This document shows positions 54,915 to 64,000 of a stretch of 64,000 nt of DNA, piece after piece. Location: the NCBI GenBank assembly GCA_030247855.1, contig JAPDRN010000017.1, positions 328,160-392,159 on the forward strand, written 5' to 3'. The stretch is from Knufia peltigerae (lineage: Eukaryota; Ascomycota; Eurotiomycetes; Chaetothyriales; Trichomeriaceae). Under the pieces are notes generated by a model. The model saw only the letters and a list, made by a program, of their open reading frames with translations. It had not been told where the DNA came from and did not search any database. Position 1 is the first letter of the stretch; every line of letters starts with the position of its first letter. Made by a program: the position numbers and the translations under genes.

Positions 54915-55831
54915 GGCACTTGTACTTACTGAAGTAAGTCACATTTGACCTCCTATATATATATATATATGAATAGAAAGAATCGATCATGATTCAAACA
55001 TAAGACACTTCTGCAGCATGTACTTGACCCTTTTCGTACTTAACAACCAACAACTATTTCTTAGACATCTATGTGACTGTCGCTAAGGAATGAACAGCGC
55101 TGGAAACCGCCAGAAAAGCTGCAACTGGTAGCCACCGCTCTCAACTGCGTTCTCCTTGACCACGAGCGAAGGGAATGATCCAAATACTCAGCAAGCATCT
55201 TTGGTCCCTGAGAGATTCACTTCAACGACCCCCCAACTCCTGATGATATCGTCTCACGAACATGTGTTAGCACGTGAAGGAGGCCTCTTAGTCTTACATC
55301 ATAGAAACGAGGTTGCGCAATCGTGGAGAGTAGGCCTTGACATGGTTAGAAAAGGTTTTGCAGAACTTCCCCCATCGGACGATCCAGTTAGCCGAGATGT
55401 GGAGACTATGGGAGAGAATGTGAAATGTGGGTGTCTTCTTCCCCGTATCTCAACCCGCATTCGATCTACTTCAAGTGCCTGTACAGCCAGTTGCAAGTCG
55501 CCGGTATGTTTCTCATTGGCTGTTCGGTTTTCTCGGCCTAATTGTGATTGGACGAATAGTCACCGTGTGAAGGCGAAGAGTGACGAGGTCCCACGCTTCC
55601 AGACTTTATCACGGAGACGACGGAGCTGGGGAGCCCCGAGCATGATTTACCACCCCGGAGTCTGGGGAGCTTCGCGCTCCGAACTACGCGGTGTTCCAGA
55701 TAACAATTCTCTTCTCGACAGACTGACGACGGTTGTCATTTGTGGAAAGGGCAATCACTCGCCTCTCTCACGAAGCAGAGTTGCTGCGCCCCCTTGTCGT
55801 GGTCCCGGAAGAGAAGAAAGAAAAGGGAATT
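54915..55831. other. Intergenic region upstream of the Zn2Cys6 gene
   Basis: 917 bp with an (AT)n run at 54954-54970. GGAGTCTGGGGAGCTTCGCGCTCC near 55660 is partly self-complementary, with CGG/CCG ends. An overlapping 241-codon frame (55156-55881) has no domain I recognise and is probably noncoding. Confidence 0.5.
54954..54970. repeat. (AT)n run
   Basis: AT dinucleotide run just downstream of the hydrolase stop. Confidence 0.85.
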
Positions 55832-58571
55832 ATGCCGGACATTCACGACGGTCGAGCAAGAACAGCCTGCTTCAATTGTAGAAAGCGCAAGGTGCGGTGT
55901 GGCAGAGAAGCTGCCCATTGCTCCCAATGTCAGGTCGGAGGACACCAGTGCAAATATCCAGACGGGGTGAAGAAGCCTGGTCCCAAGGTTGGCAGCGTTC
56001 GTAGAGGGTCGCGACCCAACGTGTCGTGGGGTCAGAAGAAAGGGCGTTGCGGCGCGCCGACGGCATCATCAATATCCACGGCCAAGGACAATGGAACTAC
56101 TACCCAGAGCACCAGTGTCCCAAAGCGTGACAGTATCGCACCCTCTATTCAGAGCACGCCGGGCCAGCAGCAGCAGCAGCAGCACGCGGACGATGTCACA
56201 ACGCCGATCACACGGTGCGCTACAGACACGACCACGGATCTCCAGTCGGACCGGGATGACATTCAGACCATTTCCTACCTGATTCACCCGTCGCACGAGG
56301 ATCGCCCCCCTGTCCGCTCAAATGCGGTGCTGACCCATCTCGACAACACCGGTGCCGAAGAGGAGCTTCTGATATATGTCTGTCGTACTCTAGGAGTATC
56401 AGAAGACGCCATGAGGAATATGTGAGTACACCTCTGCTGCTGAGCGCACTTACCTTTCCTTCGAGCAACTCTGCCACCGTGCCTGGAAGGAAAGCCCCTG
56501 AGATTACTTTGCACCTGCTCATTAGGAGACATACAATGCTGACCGCACCGTTTGAATTCATGATAGGTTTAGCATTTTCTTCATGACCTTCACTGCATTT
56601 CGCCTTTTCCGGGAATCGACATTTCGCGAGGATCTTCGCAAGATCAGCAGTTATGTACAATTGAAGGCGCTACTGACTGCGATATTCACATTTTCACAAA
56701 AGTGGATAGAACACGGCAATGGGAACAATGCCTTCACCACCGAGGCGAACGTAGGTCTGTCTTCATCACAATATAATGACCTGGCTGTTTGTCACGTCGA
56801 CAAGGCCATTGTGGAATGTGGTGACGATCCACCCCCCTTGTGTGTGCTTCAGGCTCTGGTCCTGGTGACTCACTGGTTGTTAATTCGGAGCGTCCGAGGG
56901 CGTGCCTGGCGCTCCATGGGCCTTTGCATACGCATAGCCTACGAATTGGGTCTCCATACCATCGACAGGAGCAGAGAATTCGAATCCAGCGAACAGGCGC
57001 CAGAGCGATGGTGCGAAGACGAAGAGCGTCGCCGCACCTGGTGGGCAATATGGGAAATGGATGTTTTCGCTTCTGTCTTATACCGCCTTCCGTGCACGAT
57101 CTCTTGGAGCTATACTCAGGTCTGGCTGCCCTCCCCGGACGAAAATTGGTTTCAATCGCGACCACAAAAGAGTTGCTATCTACACTCAGACCCTGTATCA
57201 CGATCTCGAGATCTTCAAGCGAGCGGAAACGAGTCAGCAAAGGCATGGTTCATTGTACTCAATTCCTTGATGGCAGAAGGACATGCGTTCTCTTCGCAGA
57301 CAGGCAATTGGAGTGGCGCTGTCTCAAAAGCACCTACGTTGGGCGGGGAACAATATCCAAACGACAACCGAGCTTACCTTGAGCGATTGATGAACGCAAT
57401 CCAGCTCAGTGCCATCAGTATACCTTCGAAATACAAATACAGAGGCCAATACCTGGATTTCGATACGTTACGCCATGGGCAAGGAGAACGCACTTCGACA
57501 ATTTGCACACAGGGCTCGATATATGAGTTGGCCCTGATGCAAGAGGTGGCAAAACTGATGACGCTGAAGCACACAATCTTCGAAAGTGGTATCGTGACCC
57601 TCCTTCGAAAGGCCCAAGAAATAGGCCTGAGAAGCCAAGGAGACCAGGGGGGCAGAGGCCAGATGCTAGACAGATACTTCCGTGCCTCACACGCAGTCTT
57701 CAACCTGCTTTTCAACAGCCACGAGGCGCATATCCAGTATGTCAACCCTTTTATTGCTCATGCTGCATGGATGGCGGCAACCGTGCAGCTTCTTCAGCAC
57801 GAGTTGACGGTCAACGAGGCGCAAAGGGGGGTCATACGGTCAAGATTTGAGTTGTTGAAAGCCGTACACAAGCAATGGGTTGAGTATTGGTCGATGTCTG
57901 AAGTGCCATTGCACTGTCTTGACATTCTCGAAGCTCAACTGAAGAAATTGATACACCTTTCGAGGCAAGGAATGGATAATCAACGAGTCTTGACACTGGC
58001 GCCTGTGCCACCAGAAAAGTCCACCACACCACAACGCCCTGGCTCATCAGCCGCGGATGGCGAGAATCGTACTTCTGATGTGTCGAGACTGAATGGCCTG
58101 ACGCATAAAGGGGCCAGTGGGCGAAATAGGCCAGTGATATCAGGTAACAAGGAGTCTGTAGCTGCCATCTCTTCCCAAAATAACCCTGTCATAGTCCAAC
58201 AACCCTTGCCGCCGGAGGAGATGGAGATAGGTATAGAGGAAGAGCATGCTCATGCGCATGGATCGGAGTTTCAAATGATATCCGAGACAGCAGGACGACG
58301 AGGGTTCGGTCCAACAACGACTGATCCGATGCTCGTGACGAATACCAGTAGCGCCACCGCAAGCTTCGCTGTTAATGGTCAGTGGTCAAAAGATTCCACC
58401 ATGCAGATAGACACGTCGTTGAACGACGCTGCAATGTGGAGCGACATGTTCTCGGAGGAACCGGGAAACTTTGGTGGTTTGACCTGTTTCAACTTCCCAA
58501 CGGACAATGAAATGATAGAAGAAGTATCGACCTATCTGGATGGAATCTTCTCTGGGCCTTTCGTTGGGTGA
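55832..58571 (+). CDS. Zn2Cys6 transcription factor
   Basis: Fungal binuclear zinc-cluster regulator with a fungal_trans-type middle domain. Exons are 55832-56421 and 56567-58571, giving 864 aa. The 145-nt intron (GTGAGT...TAG) joins AMRN to MFSIFFMTFTAF. The cluster is complete: Cys13, 16, 23, 30, 33 and 40 in ACFNCRKRKVRC...HCSQCQ...HQC, followed by a basic linker. Five Gln (CAG repeat) lie near residue 115. The middle domain has RGRAWRSMGLCIRIAYELGLH, RRRTWWAIWEMDVFASVLYRLPC and WRSMG-type helices. The C-terminus has disordered, acidic activation-like sequence. It lies between the P450/hydrolase pair and the GST, so it is the likely local regulator, by position only. Confidence 0.9.
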
Positions 58572-58753
58572 CCCGCGAGACGAATTTTCAAAACAGCAAG
58601 ATTCAAGTCAATGGCTCGATGGTAATGAACCCTTGTTTGATTGATCAGATCACATTCTTCATCTACCTGTACCTAGGGATAAGCGACATCTTCACCTCTC
58701 TCCGCTCGGCACTATCTACCTTCGGAGACATCCTCTTGCTTACACAGAAGAAC

Positions 58754-59786
58754 CTAAGTGGACCCAGACTTTGGTACCATAGTTCTCCTTCCCTGCATGA
58801 CACTCTGTAGCTCCGGGGTAGCAAACGCCATGTCAGCGTATTTTTGCAGGCGGTCAGGTACGACAGCGGTCCTTCCCACATCCTGCAACCGACCCAGCAC
58901 GATGATTAAATGGGCATCTAGAACCGTTGGTCGGCTGGATCCAAATAGCCAAGGTGCATCTTCGGAGAGAAGCGCTTCACACGTTTTCATGAGATTGCGT
59001 GCAGCTTCTTCATTGGCACGAACCGCTTCTGGCCTGATGCCCTCGACTTTCTCGGCATTGGTACTGTAGCAAAGCAAGGAAAGAAATCGTGTAAGTCGGA
59101 ACTTTGTGACCTGAATTTGGGAAAGGGGGAAATTAAAACTCACACTGATAACTTGTATTCCAGGGCACTTCTGTATTCATCGCTGATGTCGTCCCTCGCA
59201 AGTCGGTCATTGATAGACTTGACGAAACCTGCGACGACGTGCGGACGGTCGGGGAAGGAAAGGGCGAAATAGTTCAATGCGTGTACTGCCCTGAGTAGTC
59301 TCAGACTCTCGTCCTTGTGTTCCTTTGGTGTCAAATCTGGATAGTGCTCGATTAGATAATGGGTGATTTCCAAACTGTCGGCCATGGGTTTATCGAGTGT
59401 GGGAGCAGTGAGTGCTGGGACCTGTGTAAAACCAAACAATGAATGTATGAGTTAGCATTGAGATATACGGTAGTTGTAAGCGGTACAAAGCAAAACGAAC
59501 AGCAAAAGATGAAGGCAAACAATGACCCAGCCGACTGACACAAATTACACCGAAGACTTGGAACTGGAGGAAAGACTCTTACCTGTCCCTTACGATTGAC
59601 CTTGGTCAAAAAGTGTTCATCCAACTGTCCATCGTTGAATAGGTCGACCTCGACCTCTTGGAATTGCATCGGTGGTAAACCATCACGAGGTTTACCGGCA
59701 ATGGCAATGGTATACCTCACTTGTATGGAACACAACGAGTAAACATTATGATACAATTGGTGTTGGTGGTGGCTGTTGTTAGACAT
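58754..59786 (-). CDS. Glutathione S-transferase family protein
   Basis: Cytosolic transferase that conjugates glutathione to electrophiles. Minus-strand exons: 59786-59583, 59421-59144 and 59063-58754; 263 aa. Introns 59422-59582 (GTAAGA...CAG) and 59064-59143 (GTGAGT...CAG) keep the phase. The N-terminal thioredoxin-like part contains VYSLCSIQVRYTIAIAG (the beginning of the glutathione site), EVEVDLFNDGQLDEHFLTKVNRKGQVPAL with the cis-Pro of QVPAL, and MADSLEITHYLIEHYPDL, the Ser that binds the glutathione gamma-Glu. The C-terminal helical part has PRPTVLDAHLIIVLGRLQDVG. It faces the regulator gene tail to tail, 182 bp away. Confidence 0.88.
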
Positions 59787-60029
59787 CGTTTAAAACAGTT
59801 ACTTTGAACGGTGTATCTTGTCGGTTGTGGAATAGGCTGGTCGTTCGGTATGAATATGCCGGGGGGGGGAAGGAGGGTTTCTTGAGAACTTGCGAATACC
59901 AACTTATATATATACCTGGAGGAGGAATAGTAGGTAAGTATTACTAAATGGAGTAGGGCAGTGGAGGGAAATAATAGCAAATGGGAGGGTAATATATCTT
60001 GGTAGATAAGTATTCTGTATTCTCGCAAA

Positions 60030-60059
60030 AGAGAGAGAGAGAGAGAGGGAGAGAGAGAA
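60030..60059. repeat. (GA)n microsatellite
   Basis: GA repeats with one GGG interruption. Confidence 0.9.
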
Positions 60060-60550
60060 GGTTTCGGAGTTGTAGATTTGTTTTTCCTTGCCCCATATGA
60101 GTTGATATTCTTACCTACCCAAAATAAGTTCTTATTGAGTTCCCCGTATGTACGGAGTATGATGTGATGACTCTTTTCGAGACGGGTTGCCGGACACCGG
60201 GGGATATGTTTACCTTGGGCTGACATGCTACGGGATAACTCACAAAACTTGTGGAGGTCCCGTTTTTTCTTAGTTGAGAGAGAGAATGGAAGTGGAGGTC
60301 CGGTCGCCTTTACACACTAGGGTAAGGAGTACGAGTACAGTATGTTTCGGAGGTCGGGGCGGGGGTGGATGCAGTAGAGAGAGTACCCTTCTACTTGTCA
60401 ATATATTCCGGGAACATACTATGGTACAAGGAAAAAGTACCCACAAGAAATGAATTGCTCCGAGCACCCGGGGTAAATCCCTCCCCTCTCCCATTACTAA
60501 GGTATGATATGGAGTGCGGAATAGAGGACAAGACTCCAGAGTGATACAAG

Positions 60551-60626
60551 TACATACCTACCTAGGTACGTAAAAGGACTAATTAATGGTAACCACTCAG
60601 ATAAGGCGAGGTAGGTAGGTACGGAG
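60551..60626. repeat. TACCTACCTAGGTACGTA and GTAGGTAGGTACGGAGTA pair
   Basis: Two short elements in opposite orientation about 40 bp apart. They share the TACCTACCTAGGTA core of the 39-40 kb region, here joined to TACGGAGTA. Confidence 0.6.
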
Positions 60627-61017
60627 TACAGTATCTACGAATACTCCTCCGAGCTGTACTCTGTACCTTGTTCCGTACCGAGCACCTTTTTACAGGTCTT
60701 CGGAAAGAGACGTTTACTTACGGAGTAGCATCACGTTAAATCGAGGTAAGAAGAGAATGTTCTACCCCATACTCCGCACACTCAAAAATGATACATCTCC
60801 CTCGATCTCATCCGTCAAGAGTTGATGGTGATGGACCTACTTTCGCATTGATGCGTCGTTTTTTGTTTTTGTTTATTTGAAATAGTGTTTCGGATCGACT
60901 CGTCCAGGTACAGGTCACTCAACAGCCAACCGAGGATTTGGTCATTGTCTATTGGAGTGTGCGAGCTATACACTCAATACATTACAATCTTCATTTCGAG
61001 GGTGTTAGCAAAGTGCT

Positions 61018-61042
61018 CCGTACTCGTACTCGTACTCGTACT
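61018..61042. repeat. (GTACTC)4 hexamer repeat
   Basis: Four GTACTC units (overlapping TACTCG), next to CTCCGTACTC. Confidence 0.85.
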
Positions 61043-61593
61043 TTTGGAGGCTCGAGTATTGATCGCACGTGATATCGCGGCGGATCTTCTCAATACTTTC
61101 GGAGACTTCTTGGCAAAGTACCGAAATGGCTTCAATCAATTTCTAGATGTTTCGGTGATGGTGAAAATGCCCGTTCCTTGTAACATTATTAAACCTTTCT
61201 CACGATTGCTACGATTCTCACGAAGTGAACGCAAGAACCGAATACTGACTCTCATTTACTCTGCATCCTTGCGCACAAGAAGGTATGTTTGTAGTTGTCC
61301 CTTCTTTCCCTTACCTACACCAGGTACATACATGATGAGACTCCAGCTGGCACCAGTCTGAGAAGACTTGTACTCTTTAAATGCGGATCAGCTTTTACAT
61401 GGCAATAAGCCTACAATCTGAAATTTCCTTGTCCACCACATATTGGTCTTTCTTCAGCAACCTTGCGAACTCGTTCACTGACCTGTCTCGCAAAATATAG
61501 CTCCCGAAAACTCCAGGTCTTCATAGATCGACCTGCTCTCTAGACACTTTTCTCTGCTCGATTCTCCTTCTACCTCACTACAAACATTCCCCC

Positions 61594-62747
61594 ATGGTTC
61601 TCCACAACCCAAACAACTGGCACTGGGTGATGAAAGATGCTGGACAATGGGCCAAGGACTATATAGAGACAGAAAGCAAGAAAGTTTCGGCAGAACAAGA
61701 TGGCGTTTCCGCCCAGATCACGAAATTGGTGTCCATGGACGGTGATGTCGAGGTGAGCCAGAGAAAGGGCAAAGTCATAACGATATTCGATGTTGTATTA
61801 CAACTTGAATATGAAGGTATGAATTCTCAGAGAGCCTTTGGGAAATCACGATACCTAACTACGGGCGCAGGCAAGACATCGGACGGTACAGACGTCAGTG
61901 GTAGCATTCGGGTTCCGGAGTGCGCATACGACACGGAACCAGACGAGTACGTTGTATGTTCTTGTCTCCCCGTCTTCTCCAACGGTTCGGCGCCGCTGAC
62001 TCCTCGAACAGTTTGAGATAGACATTTACTCGGAAACGAAAGAGAAACAACCAGTCAAAGATCTAGTAAGGTCGAAACTCACCCCGGAACTCCGAAAGGT
62101 CTTTTCAAGCCTCGGACCTGCCTTGATTAAAGAGCACGGAAAGGATCTACAACACACCCCTGGTTCCAATCCCTCGAGCGGTTTCGCAACACCGACATGG
62201 CACCCCGAGAGAGAACGAACCCCTCTTCCCTCTAACACCACGACCACAACCACCACCGGCAAATCCTCTGTCAACACCACCACTGTAACGGCCACGGATG
62301 AGTTCCGAACAACAGCAGAAGAGATGTTCCAGACATTTACCGATCCCCAACGTCTAGCGGCGTTCACTCGAGCCCCTCCCCGACTGTTCGAAGGTGCCAA
62401 ACCAGGTGCCAAATTTGCCATTTTCGATGGCAACGTTTCGGGAGAATTTGTAACGCTCGAACCTCCGAAGAAGATTGTGCAAAAGTGGAGACTAGCACAA
62501 TGGCCGGAAGGGCATATGAGTACGCAAGAGATATTCTTTGACCAGAACGATGTCGACCGAGTGACCAATATGCGAGTCACCTGGACTGGAGTTCCCGTGG
62601 GACAAGAAGAGGTGGTCCAACGGAACTGGGAGGGATATTATGTGCGCAGTATTAAACAGACATTTGGGTTAGTACTTTCACAGCTTTGTCAAAAATTGTG
62701 CCCCTACTGACGATGGACTCTTAATCAGATTCGGAACTATTCTTTGA
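61594..62747 (+). CDS. aha1: Aha1, activator of Hsp90 ATPase
   Basis: Co-chaperone that binds Hsp90 and stimulates its ATPase; cytosolic. Exons are 61594-61816, 61871-61953, 62012-62667 and 62729-62747, giving 326 aa. The start (MVLHNPNNWHWVMKDAGQWAKDYI) matches the Aha1 N-domain, with FDVVLQLEYEGKTSDGTDVSGSI and FEIDIYSETKEKQPVKDLVR. A Thr/Ser-rich linker leads to the AHSA1 C-domain (FQTFTDPQRLAAFTRAPPRLFEGAKPG, GNVSGEFVTLEPPKKIVQKWRL, MRVTWTGVPVG). The last intron has a rare GTTAGT donor (62668), and a 19-nt last exon restores the conserved end KQTFGFGTIL. Reading through it would miss the true C-terminus. Confidence 0.93.
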
Positions 62748-63453
62748 GCAGACCTTGTGCATGATTCCTAGCAAATGCATCATCAGGTGAATTGGCGCCT
62801 TGGTGTTTTTGACATAAACAAAGACCTGGCTGGACAGGACGTTGCAGCATAATGCTGTATATGTTTGTCACGCTTTGCCTTTAAAAACCCTCCTGGACCT
62901 TTCTTGCAATGTATCCATGGCCCAAAACACGAATGAAATGAAATTATTGAGATACCACCAATTGCATGCAGAGTACGATGAGCTTTCCTTTTTTTCTTAC
63001 TGGCTTTTTTACCTTTTGCTATGTGTTATTTTCCAGGTTTTTGGGGATTTGGCACACAGGGACTTGGGCGTTGTTGACAGGGATTACAGGGGACACCCTT
63101 GAACACACCCGCCATCCCTACGTCATGTATATGCAGCATTTCGTATTTCCCCCCTCGTGCGAGTACAATTGATTGCACCGCCACACCTCGTCTCTCCCTT
63201 TTTTTCTCCCACGCCTTTTTTCATATTATTTCATTTTAGTGGTTGGCTCACGGAGTGGTGTTTGTTGTCGTTGCTGATAACTCAAAGAGAGTTCTGGTGG
63301 CGCTCCGTCGGTGCGGACACGAGGCTGCCACTCTCAGGGACTTCCAGACGGCGGGTACGAGTACTCTGTAGGCCAAGTCGGTCTCGGAGGGAATATCGAG
63401 CAGTTACAAGGTACAAGAAATCGGGAATATCAGTCAGGACAGGAGCAAGCAAG
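62748..63453. other. Intergenic region, aha1 / partial gene
   Basis: 706 bp. AT-rich with T-tracts near 62985-63010 and 63195-63240. No gene seen. Confidence 0.55.
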
Positions 63454-64000
63454 ATGTCAGAGGACCAGCAACAAAATGGTCGAGAGTCCAGCGACGGCAA
63501 CGATGGAATCGACCTGACAACCATCCTGGACAAGAACCAACGGGCCGATCTGACTTTGCTACTGGCCAAACTGACCGAGTCCATGCGCAAACTGATCCAA
63601 GACAACTTCGACTCGACAGCCGGGCTGGACAAGGCCCTGTTGCGCGAAGGGATGAGCGAGGACGAGAAAATCATGGCCGCGGACCCACACGCCGACGTGT
63701 CTGCGTGCGACCGTGAGCGCAGACTCAAGGACGAAGCGGACAAGGATCTCGCGAGGGTTGAAGCGAAGGCACTGAAGAGGGACGCTCTCAAGTCGTTTGA
63801 CGAGTGGCGCGAACAAGTCATCATGCGCGTCGGGGAGGTCGTGAACACGAGCCCAGGAAAGGCGAAGAAGCAGATCACTCAGACTTCTGAAGACGGTGTG
63901 GAATCATCGACTCCAAGAACACCGGGCGACGTGGTCAAGGGACAGAAAGTTGCCGCCAAGGAGCCAGAGTCGAGCAAGAACGACAACAACAACAACAACA
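63454..64000 (+). CDS. Unknown protein, N-terminal part (runs off the window)
   Basis: Frame open from ATG 63454 (MSEDQQQNGRESSDGND) through base 64000, about 182 codons visible. A charged helical segment (GIDLTTILDKNQRADLTLLLAKLTESMRKLIQDNF) and another with EDEKIMAADP, ERRLKDEADKDLARVEAKALKRDALKSFDEW look like coiled coil. A Ser/Thr/Lys linker and an Asn run from AAC repeats at the window edge follow. I recognise no named family. The start is the first ATG in a plausible context (gcaagATGTC). Confidence 0.65.
   Translation, partial: MSEDQQQNGRESSDGNDGIDLTTILDKNQRADLTLLLAKLTESMRKLIQDNFDSTAGLDKALLREGMSEDEKIMAADPHADVSACDRERRLKDEADKDLARVEAKALKRDALKSFDEWREQVIMRVGEVVNTSPGKAKKQITQTSEDGVESSTPRTPGDVVKGQKVAAKEPESSKNDNNNNN
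63982..64000 (+). repeat. (AAC)n repeat at the window edge
   Basis: AAC repeats encoding polyAsn, cut by the window end. Confidence 0.8.

Larger units (their letters stand above)
59787..61593. other. 1.8-kb repeat-rich intergenic region
   Basis: No gene seen. Holds a (GA)n run, several TACCTACCTAGGTACGTA and TACGGAGTA elements (about 60150, 60551-60572, 60608-60626, 60720, 60762) and a GTACTC repeat at 61018-61042. The last 100 bp are the pyrimidine-rich aha1 promoter. Confidence 0.6.

Noticed and set aside
55156..55881. 241-codon plus-strand frame before the zinc-cluster gene
   Set aside because: No domain, composition like noncoding DNA, and it overlaps the start of the Zn2Cys6 gene in another frame.
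51262..59786. Secondary-metabolite gene cluster
   Set aside because: No polyketide synthase, peptide synthetase, terpene cyclase or other backbone enzyme is visible, so I keep the weaker detoxification reading.
1..64000. CRISPR arrays, prokaryotic operons or bacterial insertion sequences
   Set aside because: Spliceosomal introns and fungal families throughout; no spacer-repeat array and no transposase ORF seen.

Overview
This window is nuclear DNA of a filamentous ascomycete (Pezizomycotina). Most genes are broken by short introns of about 50-80 nt with GTAAGT-like donors and CTAAC/CTGAC-like branch points. The protein families are those of mould genomes: Bud4, Vtc4, the 24 kDa complex I subunit, Cnl2/Nkp2, Eaf3, and Zn2Cys6 regulators. 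Intergenic DNA repeatedly carries TACGGAGTA/TACTCCGTA and CCTACCTAGGTA-type palindromes and microsatellites. I lean towards Eurotiomycetes (perhaps Chaetothyriales), but the sequence alone does not prove that.

Layout. 1-9 kb: 3' part of the septation landmark gene bud4, the palmitoyltransferase swf1, and the checkpoint clamp loader rad24/rad17 (all +). 9.7-19 kb: polyphosphate polymerase vtc4 (-), an F-box protein (+), the complex I 24 kDa subunit (-) and, divergent from it, ost1/ribophorin I (+). 19-28.7 kb: the DNA polymerase X gene pol4 (-), a PfkB-family gene with damaged catalytic motifs (+), the SET-domain methyltransferase rkm4 (+), and a bifunctional 6-phosphofructo-2-kinase/fructose-2,6-bisphosphatase (-). 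30.8-39 kb: a cysteine-rich zinc-finger-like protein (-), a poorly resolved stretch with exon-like fragments, and a large polyproline protein of unknown function (+). 41-51 kb: an MFS sugar/polyol transporter with nine exons, fructose-1,6-bisphosphatase fbp1, the kinetochore gene cnl2/nkp2 (-), and eaf3. 51-60 kb: a P450, an epoxide-hydrolase-like alpha/beta hydrolase, a Zn2Cys6 regulator and a glutathione S-transferase, which together look like a small oxidation/detoxification cluster. 61.6-64 kb: the Hsp90 co-chaperone aha1 and the start of an unknown gene that leaves the window.

How the genes work together. Most are housekeeping genes. The bifunctional PFK-2/FBPase-2 makes and destroys fructose 2,6-bisphosphate, the inhibitor of the Fbp1 enzyme encoded 17 kb away. 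rad24 and pol4 both serve DNA damage responses. The 51-60 kb group has the enzyme types needed to oxidise a lipophilic compound, hydrolyse the product and conjugate it to glutathione, with a candidate pathway regulator between the enzymes.

The most unusual features are: (1) a complete 379-codon ORF inside the second intron of eaf3, which separates the chromodomain exons from the MRG exons; (2) a ribokinase-like protein whose catalytic GAGD aspartate is glycine; (3) the P450/hydrolase/regulator/GST group; (4) start codons on 5- and 8-nt first coding exons in vtc4 and the polyproline gene. Exon boundaries were worked out by hand from splice consensus, phase and family conservation. No transcript data were available.
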